Of a stretch of DNA of 64,000 nucleotides, positions 7,433 to 16,569 are shown in pieces. Numbering within the stretch: position 1 is the first letter of the stretch; the number at the start of each line of letters is the position of its first letter. Source of the stretch: Peptoniphilus_A sp001811425 (GTDB lineage Bacteria; Bacillota; Clostridia; Tissierellales; Peptoniphilaceae). The stretch is taken from contig NZ_KV804697.1 in NCBI RefSeq assembly GCF_001811425.1, forward strand, positions 20,071 to 84,070, read 5' to 3'. The notes beneath the pieces were generated by a model. It worked only from the letters and a program-made list of their open reading frames with translations. It ran no database searches and was not told where the DNA came from. The translations under genes and the position numbers were made by a program.

Positions 7433-9444
7433 TATCCTTTGCTTCCCTCAATGTCTATCTCATCAAAATTATTGTAATAAGCTCCTAGTGCATTGAGAGA
7501 CCCCTTTGCCTTTAAGACAATTTCCTCAAATTCTTCTTCTGCATCTGATAGAAGAATTATGGCTCCACCTACTCCAAGAGTCGCCCTGTCTTCTTCTATA
7601 AGGGCAGTTCTTATGACAATATTAAAATCCATTGTAGAATTATTTGATATAAAACCGATTGTGCCTGAATAAATCCCGCGAGGATAATTTTCTAACTCGT
7701 CAATGATTTCCAGTGTGCGTTTTTTTGGCGCACCTGTCATAGACCCACCTGGAAAAGTGTTTTTCAGCACATCAATTATATCAACATCCTCTTTAATTTT
7801 TCCCGAAACTGTAGTCACAAGTTGGTGGAGAGTTTTATAGGTCTCAACATCCATTAACTTCGGCACTTCAACTGAACCAATCTCACAAAATTTACCCAAA
7901 TCGTTTCTAAGTAAATCTACAATCATTAAATTTTCAGATTTAGTCTTCTCTTCATTTCTAAGTTTATCAATAAGTTTTTGATCTTCTTCTAAGCTATCTC
8001 CTCTTCTAATAGTACCCTTAATTGGCTTTGTCGTCACAATTTTATTTTTATCCACCTTTATAAATCTCTCCATGGAAGATGAGGCAATTTTTATCTCATC
8101 TAGGGGCAAGAAGGCAGAATATTGTCCTGGGCTTTTTCCTCGAAGATTCATGTAATACTTTTTGCCATCAAGTTTATCATAGATGTCTAAGCGATTTGTA
8201 AGACATACTTCGTAGGTCTCTCCCTGGCAAATTAAGTCTTTTATCTTTTTTATATCCTCTAGATAAGTTTTCTTGTCCTTTACAAATTTTAATTTTGGAA
8301 AATCTTTTTTGCTTGTATCTTTATTTTTTTCTTCAAAATTTTCTTCCAAAATATTTTTTATATCTTTAATCCAATCTTTGTCCTCTCGGCAAGATAGGAT
8401 GTAGAGCTTTTCATCTCTGTGGTCGTAAACAAGAGCCCTGTCGCAATATTTAAAGTAAGCGTCTGGATAGTCGTAGGAATTTTTATTTTTGACCTTTTCT
8501 GTGTCTTTTTTTAATTCATAACCCAAGTAGCCAATATAGCCCAATTGAAAATCAAAGGGAAGTGATCCCTTGTAAGTCCATCTCTTTCGATTTTCTCTTA
8601 AATAAGTGAAGATGTCAGTATTAAAGCTTTCCTTTTCTCTTCCATCAAGAAAGGTTTTTTCTACAAGACTTTTGTCCACGTCATACTTTATTGTGTGAGC
8701 CTTTGGACCTTGCAAGCCAAAAATTGAAAACCTTGAAAGACCTTCTTCCACCTTGCTGGAGTCCAGCCAAAGAGTTTTATGGTCATATTTATAAAGTTTT
8801 TCATAAATATTTTTTGTATCAAAACTTTTATCAATTATTTCATAATAAAGCTGGTCTTCCTTATAAAAATCTCTGCAAATATTTATAAAATTTTCAATTA
8901 ATTTTTCGCCGCATTCACTTGTTATGGATTCAGGATGAAATTGAAGGCCATAGATTGGCTTAGTCTTATGAGAAATTGCCATGACTACTCCATCAGGAGT
9001 CCTTGCATCAATATTTATATTTTCAAGTTCCTTATCCTGGCAAGTTAGTGAGTGATATCTTGTTACCACAAAATTATTTTTAATTCCCTTAAATAAATTC
9101 TTGCCATTGTGAATGACCGGGCTAAGTCTGCCGTGCATGGGTTCACTTGCCCTTAAAATTTTGCCGCCATTATAATAATAAATTCCCTGATGACCTAGGC
9201 AAATTCCCAAAATTGGCTTGTCAAGTTTTTCAATGATGTCTTTACACACACCAAAGTCCTTTTCCTTATCAGGGCTGCCTGGACCTGGAGAAATAATTAC
9301 ATTGTCAAAGTCTAAATCTAAAATTTCCTCATAAGTCATCTGGTCATTTTTTATTACAAGAGCTTCTGTGCCACTGACCTTTCCAATTAACTGATAGAGG
9401 TTGTAAGAGTAGGAATCGTAATTGTCAATTATAAGTGATTTCAT
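7432..9444 (-). CDS. pabAB: Aminodeoxychorismate synthase, fused PabA-PabB
   Basis: 670 aa in one chain. Residues 1 to about 195 are a class I glutamine amidotransferase with the nucleophile Cys82 (GICLGHQ) and a His/Glu pair in FHPES. The remainder is a chorismate-binding PabB/TrpE domain with PGGSMTGAPK near residue 570. The motif PIKGT (Lys476) marks aminodeoxychorismate synthase, since anthranilate synthases have Ala there. It makes 4-amino-4-deoxychorismate from chorismate and glutamine. It overlaps aroQ by 4 bp and is followed by aroF and pabC, so the operon reaches p-aminobenzoate. Confidence 0.9.
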   Translation of the reverse strand: MKSLIIDNYDSYSYNLYQLIGKVSGTEALVIKNDQMTYEEILDLDFDNVIISPGPGSPDKEKDFGVCKDIIEKLDKPILGICLGHQGIYYYNGGKILRASEPMHGRLSPVIHNGKNLFKGIKNNFVVTRYHSLTCQDKELENINIDARTPDGVVMAISHKTKPIYGLQFHPESITSECGEKLIENFINICRDFYKEDQLYYEIIDKSFDTKNIYEKLYKYDHKTLWLDSSKVEEGLSRFSIFGLQGPKAHTIKYDVDKSLVEKTFLDGREKESFNTDIFTYLRENRKRWTYKGSLPFDFQLGYIGYLGYELKKDTEKVKNKNSYDYPDAYFKYCDRALVYDHRDEKLYILSCREDKDWIKDIKNILEENFEEKNKDTSKKDFPKLKFVKDKKTYLEDIKKIKDLICQGETYEVCLTNRLDIYDKLDGKKYYMNLRGKSPGQYSAFLPLDEIKIASSSMERFIKVDKNKIVTTKPIKGTIRRGDSLEEDQKLIDKLRNEEKTKSENLMIVDLLRNDLGKFCEIGSVEVPKLMDVETYKTLHQLVTTVSGKIKEDVDIIDVLKNTFPGGSMTGAPKKRTLEIIDELENYPRGIYSGTIGFISNNSTMDFNIVIRTALIEEDRATLGVGGAIILLSDAEEEFEEIVLKAKGSLNALGAYYNNFDEIDIEGSKG

Positions 9445-9881
9445 TTTTGCTCCCCTAAATAATTTTTCAGATATATTATTGCCTTTTTGTAGCCTTCTAT
9501 TCCATAGCCTTCAAAGGATTTTATAACATAGGGCCTTATAAAATTAACTTGCCTAAAATCTTCACGCTCTGAAACCTTTGAAATGTGAACTTCAACTGTG
9601 GGAATGCTGACAGCCTTTAGGGCATCTAAAATTGCCACGCTAGTGTGAGTGTAGCCAGCTGGATTTATAACAATGCCGTCAACTTTTTTGTAGCCAGCTT
9701 GAATTTTATCAACAAGATCCCCTTCATGGTTTGATTGAAACTCCTGGATTTCAATATTTTCTTCATGAGCAACTTGGTCTATTAATTTTAACAAATTTTC
9801 GTAAGTATCCCTGCCATAAATATTGACTTCGCGAATTCCAAGCATATTCATATTGGGACCATTAATTACTAAAATTTTCAT
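9441..9881 (-). CDS. aroQ: 3-dehydroquinate dehydratase, type II
   Basis: 146 aa, the standard length for the dodecameric type II enzyme. It shows the family order NGPNMNMLGIRE, FQSNHEGDLVD, INPAGYTHTSVAILDAL, and VEVHISKVSEREDFRQ with the catalytic His, followed by the VIKSFEGYGIEGY tail. I chose the ATG at 9881 because family members begin MKILVINGPN and a GGAGG site lies about 12 bases upstream. A reading frame 17 codons longer only re-reads the end of the preceding gene. It overlaps that fusion gene by 20 bp and converts 3-dehydroquinate to 3-dehydroshikimate. Confidence 0.92.
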   Translation of the reverse strand: MKILVINGPNMNMLGIREVNIYGRDTYENLLKLIDQVAHEENIEIQEFQSNHEGDLVDKIQAGYKKVDGIVINPAGYTHTSVAILDALKAVSIPTVEVHISKVSEREDFRQVNFIRPYVIKSFEGYGIEGYKKAIIYLKNYLGEQK

Positions 9882-11370
9882 AATTTTTAATTTCCTCCAG
9901 AATTTTCTCCAAAGTCTTTTCCTTATCTTCAATAACTTTTATTTTTATATGTGAAATATCTTGGTAAATTTTATTTCTCTCTCCGTACATTTTTTCTAGG
10001 GCCTCTAAATCTTTTGAGAGAGGTCTTCCCTCTGTCTCAAGATTTTTTAGGTCCCTGTCTAAATAAATTACAAGTGAGTTCTGCAAAAGAAGGTCTCTAT
10101 TAATATCCCTTAGGGGTGTGCCGCCACCAGTGGCAATTATTATTCCAGTTTTTTTGGAGAGCTCTTCTAGTACTTTAGTCTCAAGATCCCTAAAATATTT
10201 TTCGCCTTTTTTTTCGAAAATCTCTGGGATTTTTCCTTCCCTTTCCTCGATTAATTTATCTGTATCAAAATAAACTCTATTTAATTTTTCTGACAAGAGC
10301 CTTGCCATTGTAGTCTTACCGCAGGAAGGCATGCCAACAAGGGCAATATTTTCCATGTCACTTTTAATTTTGAAGTAAATTTTTTCAATTAAAGATTCAT
10401 CTAATTGTTCATCTAAAAATAGTTCGGCTGCAAAGAAGGCTTGAGCAACTAACATTAAAAGTCCATTCATAGTTTTTATACCAAGCTTCTTCCCATCTAA
10501 AATTAATTTTGTATTTAGGGGGTTGTAAATTAAATCAATTACAGCCTCTAGCTTTTTAAAGATTTTTAAGTCCACCTTGCATTCCATATTATTTGGATAC
10601 ATGCCTACTGGACTTGCATTAATAATTATATTAAAGTCAATAAATTTTTCTATGTTGTCGTAATTATTTTCGCCCCTTCTGCTAATGACAACAAGCCTTT
10701 TGGCTCCCCTATCAGCTGCAAGTTTTTGAACCATCTTACTTGCACCACCAGAACCTAGAATTAAAATCTTTTTATCTTTCAGGTCAAGGCCAAAATATTT
10801 TAAGGAATAATCAAAACCAAGATAATCTGTGTTATAACCAAATAATTCTCCGTCTTTATTTACTATTGTATTAACTGCGCCAATTTCTCTGGCAAGAGGG
10901 TCAACCTGGTCTAAATATTTTATAGAAAGTTCCTTGTAGGGAAGGGTAACATTTATTCCCCTAAAATTTTTCTTTTCAAAAAAACCTTCCACTTCATTTT
11001 GTTTTAAATTTTTTAAATTGTAGTCATATCTTCCAAATAATTGGTGAATTTCCTTGGATTTGCTGTGAGACAAACTTTCGCCAATAAGTCCAAACTTAAA
11101 ATTTTCATTTTTAACTCTCGAAATTATTTTTTTGCTTTCCTTAAAAATTTCACCATAAATTGGCTTTATGGCATCTTTAAATTCTGGAGCAATTTTATTT
11201 TCCAAGTTTTTTATAACTTGGTCTTCCCGACCCGAGTCTTCTGTTTTTAAATTATTATTCAATTTAAGAATTCCAATCTCCTTGGAAATTTCCATTCGCT
11301 TTTCTAAAAGATGGACAATTTGTGAATCAATTTCGTCCAAATTTTTTCTTGACTCATCTAAATTTTTCAT
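9862..11370 (-). CDS. Trifunctional fusion: chorismate mutase - shikimate dehydrogenase - shikimate kinase
   Basis: 502 aa with three domains. Residues 1 to about 88 form an AroQ-class chorismate mutase helix bundle (LDEIDSQIVHLLEKR, a Lys in GILKL, and REDQVI). Residues about 90-338 are shikimate dehydrogenase (LSHSKSKEIH, catalytic Lys in NVTLPYKE, NTDYLGF, and the NADP loop LGSGGASK). Residues 339-502 are shikimate kinase (Walker A GMPSCGKTT, DTDKLIEE, ATGGGTPL). It catalyses steps 4 and 5 of the shikimate pathway plus the chorismate-to-prephenate branch. It overlaps aroC by 4 bp. The three-way fusion in this order is uncommon. Confidence 0.9.
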   Translation of the reverse strand: MKNLDESRKNLDEIDSQIVHLLEKRMEISKEIGILKLNNNLKTEDSGREDQVIKNLENKIAPEFKDAIKPIYGEIFKESKKIISRVKNENFKFGLIGESLSHSKSKEIHQLFGRYDYNLKNLKQNEVEGFFEKKNFRGINVTLPYKELSIKYLDQVDPLAREIGAVNTIVNKDGELFGYNTDYLGFDYSLKYFGLDLKDKKILILGSGGASKMVQKLAADRGAKRLVVISRRGENNYDNIEKFIDFNIIINASPVGMYPNNMECKVDLKIFKKLEAVIDLIYNPLNTKLILDGKKLGIKTMNGLLMLVAQAFFAAELFLDEQLDESLIEKIYFKIKSDMENIALVGMPSCGKTTMARLLSEKLNRVYFDTDKLIEEREGKIPEIFEKKGEKYFRDLETKVLEELSKKTGIIIATGGGTPLRDINRDLLLQNSLVIYLDRDLKNLETEGRPLSKDLEALEKMYGERNKIYQDISHIKIKVIEDKEKTLEKILEEIKNYENFSN

Positions 11371-12452
11371 CTTTCACCTTCCATTACTAAGTCTAAAATT
11401 GCAATAGCAGTAATCATTTCAATGGCAACTAGGGCTCTAGGCACAATTGAAGGGTCATGTCTTCCCACAATTTCTAGGTCTACATTTTTTTTATCTCTTA
11501 GTGATATGGTACTTTGTCTCTTCCCAATGGAGCTCGTAGGCTTCACTGCTGTCCTAAAAATTATGGGCATGCCACTTGAAAGACCACCAATTATACCACC
11601 ATGATTGTTGGTTCTTGTCTTTACTTCTCCATTTTCATAATAGTATTCATCATTGTGACTGCTCCCCCACATTTTTGCTGCCTCAAATCCAGAGCCAAAT
11701 TCAATTCCTCTTATGCCGGGAACAGAAAAAACTGCGTGAGAAATTACTGACTCAAGAGAATCAAAAAAGGGCTCGCCAATGCCCACTGGCATATTTAAAA
11801 TAAAAGTCTCAACAATTCCGCCAAGGGAATCTCCCTCTTCCTTTGCCCTTAAAATTTCTTCCTGCATTTTTTCCCTTGCTGAATCTTCAAAAACTGGGAA
11901 GTCTTCATTTTTTAAATCGTAAAGTTTTTCTTCGCCAATATCATTTAAATTTATGTCAATGTCACTTGCTTCGCCTAGGCTTTTTATCCTAGAGTAAATT
12001 TTTATGCCCCTCTTTAAAAGTAAATCTTCAGCAATAGAACCTGCAATGACTATGGGAGCAGTCATCCTGCCAGAAAATTGTCCGCCGCCTCTTATGTCGT
12101 TAAAGCCCTTGAATTTAACATAGGCTGGATAGTCTGCGTGAGATGGGCGCGGCCTGTCCTTTAAGTTTTCGTAGTCCCTGCTTCTTTGGTCCTTGTTCTC
12201 AATAATTGCACATATTGGTGCCCCACAAGTTATGCCATCAACTTCTCCACTTAGGATTTTAAAATCGTCATCTTCCTTTCTAGCAGTGGAAAAATTATTC
12301 TTGCCAGGTCTTCTTCTCTCAAGGTTTTTTCTTATTAAATCTTTATTTATTTTATATCCAGCACTAATTCCATCAATGACAATTCCAAGATCCTCAGAAT
12401 GTGACTGACCAAATAATGTTACTTTAAAATTTTTGCCAAAGCTATATGACAT
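11367..12452 (-). CDS. aroC: Chorismate synthase
   Basis: 361 aa, full length. Signature segments are FGQSHSEDLG near residue 14, RRRPGKNNFSTARKE (about 47-61), and GIRGIEFGSGFEAA in the C-terminal half. The ending HDPSIVPRALVAIEMITAIAILD is also typical. It converts EPSP to chorismate using reduced FMN, a reaction suited to an anaerobe with a supply of reduced flavin. It overlaps aroA by 11 bp upstream and the trifunctional gene by 4 bp downstream. Confidence 0.96.
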   Translation of the reverse strand: MSYSFGKNFKVTLFGQSHSEDLGIVIDGISAGYKINKDLIRKNLERRRPGKNNFSTARKEDDDFKILSGEVDGITCGAPICAIIENKDQRSRDYENLKDRPRPSHADYPAYVKFKGFNDIRGGGQFSGRMTAPIVIAGSIAEDLLLKRGIKIYSRIKSLGEASDIDINLNDIGEEKLYDLKNEDFPVFEDSAREKMQEEILRAKEEGDSLGGIVETFILNMPVGIGEPFFDSLESVISHAVFSVPGIRGIEFGSGFEAAKMWGSSHNDEYYYENGEVKTRTNNHGGIIGGLSSGMPIIFRTAVKPTSSIGKRQSTISLRDKKNVDLEIVGRHDPSIVPRALVAIEMITAIAILDLVMEGER

Positions 12453-13677
12453 TTGTCTTACCTCCTAAAGATTCAAAATCGTCAAAAAAGTTTTTGTAGG
12501 ATTTTTCCACGCACTGGCTATCATTGACAGTGATTGGACCATCTGCAAAAGTTGCGGCAATAGAGACAGCCATGGCAATTCTGTGGTCATTGTAAGAATT
12601 TATTTTTGCTGCCTTAAATTTTTCCACTCCCCTAAAGGAAAAGGAGTCTTCAGATAATTTTACTTCTACTCCCAAATTTTCCAGCATATCTACAGTGCTC
12701 TTTACTCTGTCGCTTTCCTTTAACCTTAACCTTTTTATATTTATAACTTCCGTATCTGTATTTGAAAGTGCCGCCATTATTGAAAGAATTGGAACGGCAT
12801 CGGGCATATTTTTTGCATCTAGAAGAACATTTTTCTTCCCATATCTTATTTTTTTTAGCTGAAATTCATTTTTAGAAATATTAACATAACCCAAGTCCCT
12901 TAAAAATTCTAAGGCTCCTCTATCTCCCTGCAGTGAATTTTTATTAAGCCCAAGGACCCTTACTCCAGCTGCCAAGAAAAATAGTGCGTTGCTCCAGTCT
13001 TTTTCCACCACATAATTTGTTGGAGAAAACTTTCCCCTGCAAGTGAAAGAATTTTTACCTTCAATTACTTCAACTCCAAAATTTTTCATGACATCTATTG
13101 TCATGTCAATGTAGGGCTTTGATTCAGTTTCACTTGTGAGCCTTATATTAAAGTCTTCCTGGCAAAATCCTGATGCAAGCATAAGACCAGAAATAAACTG
13201 GGAGCTAATATTTCCTGGAAGAGTGAAATTAAAATCTCTTAGCTTTCCTCTTAAATAAATTGTATCTCCAACTTCTTTAAGATCTACTCCATGCTTGGGA
13301 AATTCATGGAAGTAGACAGAGTTAGTTCTTCCAACAAGACTTCCCCTCCTAATGACTTTTGCCTCAAGACCAAGGGCGGCAAGGACTGGTAGCAAAAACC
13401 TAAGGGTAGTTCCGCTTTCATTGACATCAATAGTAACTGGTCCAGAGAATTTTTCTGGTGGATTAAAATAAAATTTATTTCCTATTTTTTTTACCCTAAC
13501 CCCAAGGGCCTTTACGGCGTTAAGAGATGCCTCTATGTCCTTTGAAAGGTCATGAATCTCTATTACAGATTCTCCCCTTGCCAAGGATCCACAAAAAATT
13601 GCACGATGGGCATAGGATTTTGATGTAATTGCAGAAATTTCTCCAGATAATTTTTTGTTTTCAATAATTCTATTCAT
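12442..13677 (-). CDS. aroA: 3-phosphoshikimate 1-carboxyvinyltransferase (EPSP synthase)
   Basis: 411 aa, full length. Seen motifs are ISAITSKSYAHRAIF with the shikimate/PEP Lys-Ser pair, ESGTTLRFLLPVLAALG, ISSQFISGLMLAS, LRLKESDRVKSTVDML, and NDHRIAMAVSIAA near the C-terminus. It transfers enolpyruvate from PEP to shikimate 3-phosphate. The usual LxNAGTA-type sequence reads ESGTTLR and the conserved N-terminal KSxxxR pattern is KSYAHR. These features are more like class II or diverged Gram-positive enzymes. It overlaps aroB by 8 bp and aroC by 11 bp. Confidence 0.94.
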   Translation of the reverse strand: MNRIIENKKLSGEISAITSKSYAHRAIFCGSLARGESVIEIHDLSKDIEASLNAVKALGVRVKKIGNKFYFNPPEKFSGPVTIDVNESGTTLRFLLPVLAALGLEAKVIRRGSLVGRTNSVYFHEFPKHGVDLKEVGDTIYLRGKLRDFNFTLPGNISSQFISGLMLASGFCQEDFNIRLTSETESKPYIDMTIDVMKNFGVEVIEGKNSFTCRGKFSPTNYVVEKDWSNALFFLAAGVRVLGLNKNSLQGDRGALEFLRDLGYVNISKNEFQLKKIRYGKKNVLLDAKNMPDAVPILSIMAALSNTDTEVINIKRLRLKESDRVKSTVDMLENLGVEVKLSEDSFSFRGVEKFKAAKINSYNDHRIAMAVSIAATFADGPITVNDSQCVEKSYKNFFDDFESLGGKTNVI

Positions 13678-14713
13678 TTTCCTTACCTAAATCAATTATT
13701 TTTTTAAGCTCATCAAAAGTAATTTTTTTACTTATAACTTCGCCAATTTTTACTGGAAGAATTACATTTATGAGATTTTTGTTAATCTTCTTGTCGTGCT
13801 TTAGAATCTTCAAAATTTCTTCTGTCTCAAAGTCATAAGAAGTTGGAAGATTATATTTTTTAAAGGCTCTTACTAATTCTTTAGAAAAATCTTCTTCCGC
13901 AAGCCCCATCTTATAAGCTGCCCTGGCCATATAAATTGTTCCAATGCCAATGCTTTCACCGTGGTTTAGTTTATAATTTGAAAGAGATTCTATGCCATGA
14001 CCGATAGTGTGACCCAGGTTTAGCTTTTGTCTCTTGCCCCTGTCCCTCTCGTCATCTCTCACAAAGTCAAGCTTAATGTTTAAAGATTTGTAAATAATTT
14101 TTTCATAGTCAAGTTTTTTAGCAGACTTTAAATAATCAAAAAACTCCCTATCCCTTAAGACGGAATATTTAAAAATTTCTGCAAGTCCGTTGTTAATATT
14201 TCTCTGGTCAAGACTTTCCAAAAAACTGTAATCAATGTGGACATATTTTGGAAAATAAAAGGCGCCAATTTGATTTTTTAAATTCATAAAATTTATGCCA
14301 TTTTTTCCTCCAACGGAAGAGTCAATCATGGAAAGAAGTGTAGTTGGCACAGAGATAAAGTCAATTCCCCTAAGATAAGTTGCTGCCACAAAACCAGATA
14401 TGTCGCCAACAACACCGCCACCAAAAGCAATGATTATGTCTCCTCTGTTAAAATTATTTTCCAGCAAAAATTTATTTATACTTATATAAGATTCCATGGA
14501 CTTGGATTTTTCTCCAGCAGGAAATTTATAAATAAAATAATTTAAGCCATCCATAATATTTTTTAATCTCTCGCTATAAATTCCCAAGACATTTTCGTCA
14601 GTTATAACTAAAAATTTTGCGTCTTCATTTTTAAATAAATAGTCCCTTAACTTTTCATCACTTTTATAATCAATATCTATTGTATAATTATTTTCTTTAA
14701 CTTGAATTTTCAT
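13670..14713 (-). CDS. aroB: 3-dehydroquinate synthase
   Basis: 347 aa. The NAD-binding region holds FPAGEKSKSMES, AFGGGVVGDISGFVAATYLRG and VPTTLLSMIDSSVGGKNGIN. The zinc ligands are in the GLAEIFKY Glu and in NLGHTIGHGIESL and NHGESIGIG histidines. It cyclises DAHP to 3-dehydroquinate. It is the first gene of the aromatic operon, with an AGGAG-type ribosome site just upstream. The upstream gap to the divergent small gene is about 150 bp and probably holds the operon promoter. Confidence 0.95.
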   Translation of the reverse strand: MKIQVKENNYTIDIDYKSDEKLRDYLFKNEDAKFLVITDENVLGIYSERLKNIMDGLNYFIYKFPAGEKSKSMESYISINKFLLENNFNRGDIIIAFGGGVVGDISGFVAATYLRGIDFISVPTTLLSMIDSSVGGKNGINFMNLKNQIGAFYFPKYVHIDYSFLESLDQRNINNGLAEIFKYSVLRDREFFDYLKSAKKLDYEKIIYKSLNIKLDFVRDDERDRGKRQKLNLGHTIGHGIESLSNYKLNHGESIGIGTIYMARAAYKMGLAEEDFSKELVRAFKKYNLPTSYDFETEEILKILKHDKKINKNLINVILPVKIGEVISKKITFDELKKIIDLGKENE

Positions 14714-14865
14714 AAAACACTCCTATGCCTTGCTCTCTCTATAATAAAACAAAGATGCCTATAAATAAAGAATCTTCTTAGCTTTAAGTTAAAATATTTT
14801 TTACTTTATCTAGATATCATTGAAAAGTTTCGCCCCTTAGATTAAAATTAATATGAGGTGATTAT

Positions 14866-15072
14866 ATGAGCGATTATGCTAATTATTTATTTAGAGAGTT
14901 TTTAATTATTTTATTACCTTTTTTTCCTATAATACTCGCAAAACTAGGCTTTTCTGATTTTAAAAAAACCTTTAAAAAAGAATATTATATTATTACATAT
15001 CTCTGTACTGTTATAGCTTTCATTGTTTTTGTTTTTTGCATTTGTTTATATAATCTTGGAATATATATATAA
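14866..15072 (+). CDS. Small two-segment membrane protein, unknown
   Basis: 68 aa with a strong ribosome site (GAGGTGATT, about 5 bases before the ATG). There are two hydrophobic segments, about residues 12-27 and 42-66, separated by a short basic link (FKKTFKKE). I do not recognise a family. It stands alone between the divergent aroB promoter region and a bidirectional terminator, so it is likely a single-gene transcript. The good ribosome site argues that it is real. Confidence 0.55.
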   Translation: MSDYANYLFREFLIILLPFFPIILAKLGFSDFKKTFKKEYYIITYLCTVIAFIVFVFCICLYNLGIYI

Positions 15073-15088
15073 TTTAAATAAATCAAAT

Positions 15089-15127
15089 AAAGAGTGGGGA
15101 CACATGGCATCCTCACTCTTATTTTTT
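15089..15127. terminator. Bidirectional terminator between small membrane gene and znuB
   Basis: An 11-base stem (AAGAGTGGGGA paired with TCCTCACTCTT, one wobble) is followed by a T-rich run on the plus strand and a T-rich tract on the minus strand. It overlaps the znuB stop codon. Confidence 0.75.
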
Positions 15128-15910
15128 CTTTATTAAAAGTATAATCGTTAAAAATAAAACTCCAATTAATACAATTGCCCCGCCTGGTTTAAGTCCAATA
15201 TAAAAAGATGCTACGAGACCTGTTATTGTAAAAATAAAACCAAAGACTGATGCCAGTATAGTTGTCTTTAGATAGCCTAGCTTAAACTGCATGGCTGATG
15301 CCACGGGCACTACCATTAGTGATGATATAATTAAAATCCCAACAGTTCTTGCAGAGACAGAAATTGTAACTGCAATTAGGATCATAAAGATTAAATTCAC
15401 CCTATCAACATTTACTCCTGATAATCTCGCCGATGACTCGTCAAAGGAAATATACATGAGGTCAGTAAAAAGATAGAAAAATAAAATAAATACCACAAGA
15501 GAAACTATTAAGATCAAATAAAAATCAAATTCTGGTATGGCAATTATAGAGCCGAAAAGGTATTCTTCGAAGTTGGCACTTGTCTTTACAAAGCCAGAAA
15601 AAAGTGATGCAAGACCAATGCCCGTACTCATTAAAATTGCAGAGGAAATTTCTTGATAACCAGGAAATTTCGTCCTCACATATTCCAAAAATAAAGAGCC
15701 GAGAACACACAAGACTAGGGCTCCAAGAACTGGCGAAGTTGAAGTAATTAGTCCCAGCATTACACCAGCAAGGGACACATGGGATAGGGCATCTCCTATT
15801 ACAGAAATCTTTTTATTGACAACTACAACGCCCATGCAGGGGATGATTATTGACAAGAAGGCTCCCACTATTAGTGCCTTTATCATGTATGAATATTGAA
15901 AGATTTCCAT
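15119..15910 (-). CDS. znuB: Zinc/manganese ABC transporter permease
   Basis: 263 aa, an ABC-3 family integral membrane protein with about eight hydrophobic segments. Family segments include GDALSHVSLAGVMLG near residue 38 and GILIISSLMVVPVASAMQ near residue 185. It forms the membrane channel for metal import together with the ATPase and the lipoprotein encoded upstream. The start overlaps the ATPase stop by one base. Zinc is preferred over manganese because of the His-rich binding protein and the divergent Zur-like regulator. Confidence 0.88.
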   Translation of the reverse strand: MEIFQYSYMIKALIVGAFLSIIIPCMGVVVVNKKISVIGDALSHVSLAGVMLGLITSTSPVLGALVLCVLGSLFLEYVRTKFPGYQEISSAILMSTGIGLASLFSGFVKTSANFEEYLFGSIIAIPEFDFYLILIVSLVVFILFFYLFTDLMYISFDESSARLSGVNVDRVNLIFMILIAVTISVSARTVGILIISSLMVVPVASAMQFKLGYLKTTILASVFGFIFTITGLVASFYIGLKPGGAIVLIGVLFLTIILLIKKK

Positions 15911-16569
15911 TATTTCACTTCCCTAATTTTCTCGTCTTTTATCTCAAAAACTTTATTTACATTTTCTTCCACTTCTTCAAGATTGTGTGTGATCATTAAA
16001 ATTGTAATGTTGTGCTCTCTGTTAATGTGGCTCAAAAGATGAAATAGTGACTCCTTGGACTCTCTATCCACACCAGTCATGGGCTCATCTAAAATTAAAA
16101 ACTCAGGTGTGGCTACAAGGGTCTTGGCAATTAAAACTCTCTGCCTTTGGCCACCAGATAATTCTGTATAAAGTCTATCCTTATATTTTTCCATGCCAAC
16201 AAGCTTTAGAGCACTTGTAATTTTTTCTCTGTCATAAGCTTTTAATTTTCTAAAGCCCTTGTTCTTTGGATAAAGTGCAAGAGACAATAATTCTTCCACT
16301 GTTATTGGAAATTCCAAAGAAGATGGGACAGATAGTTGTGGCACATAGCCAATGTCCTTTAATCCATTTTTTGTATAAAAAGAAACAGTGCCGGTAAGTG
16401 GTTTAAGTTGATTTAAAATCAGCTTAACTAAAGTCGACTTTCCGGCACCGTTAGAACCTATAAGGGCGATATAGTCGCCCCTATAGACATCAAAATTTAT
16501 ATCATCTAAAACTAAGTCATCGCTGTATTTAAAGCTTAGATTTTTGATTTCTAACAATTTTTCCTTCAC
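15910..16569 (-). CDS. znuC: Zinc/manganese ABC transporter ATP-binding protein
   Basis: 219 aa. The nucleotide-binding motifs are Walker A GSNGAGKST (about residues 39-47), Q-loop YVPQ, signature LSGGQRQRV (about 137-145), Walker B FLILDEP, and the switch His in MITHNLEE. It energises metal uptake. It is the middle gene of znuA-znuC-znuB, with one-base overlaps at both ends, so translation is coupled. Confidence 0.92.
   Translation of the reverse strand: MKEKLLEIKNLSFKYSDDLVLDDINFDVYRGDYIALIGSNGAGKSTLVKLILNQLKPLTGTVSFYTKNGLKDIGYVPQLSVPSSLEFPITVEELLSLALYPKNKGFRKLKAYDREKITSALKLVGMEKYKDRLYTELSGGQRQRVLIAKTLVATPEFLILDEPMTGVDRESKESLFHLLSHINREHNITILMITHNLEEVEENVNKVFEIKDEKIREVK

Noticed and set aside
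7432..9444. Anthranilate synthase
   Set aside because: The PIKGT motif and the linked pabC gene favour aminodeoxychorismate synthase, and no other trp gene is near.
9882..9932. Longer start for aroQ
   Set aside because: The extra 17 residues re-read the end of the previous gene, while family members begin at MKILVINGPN.
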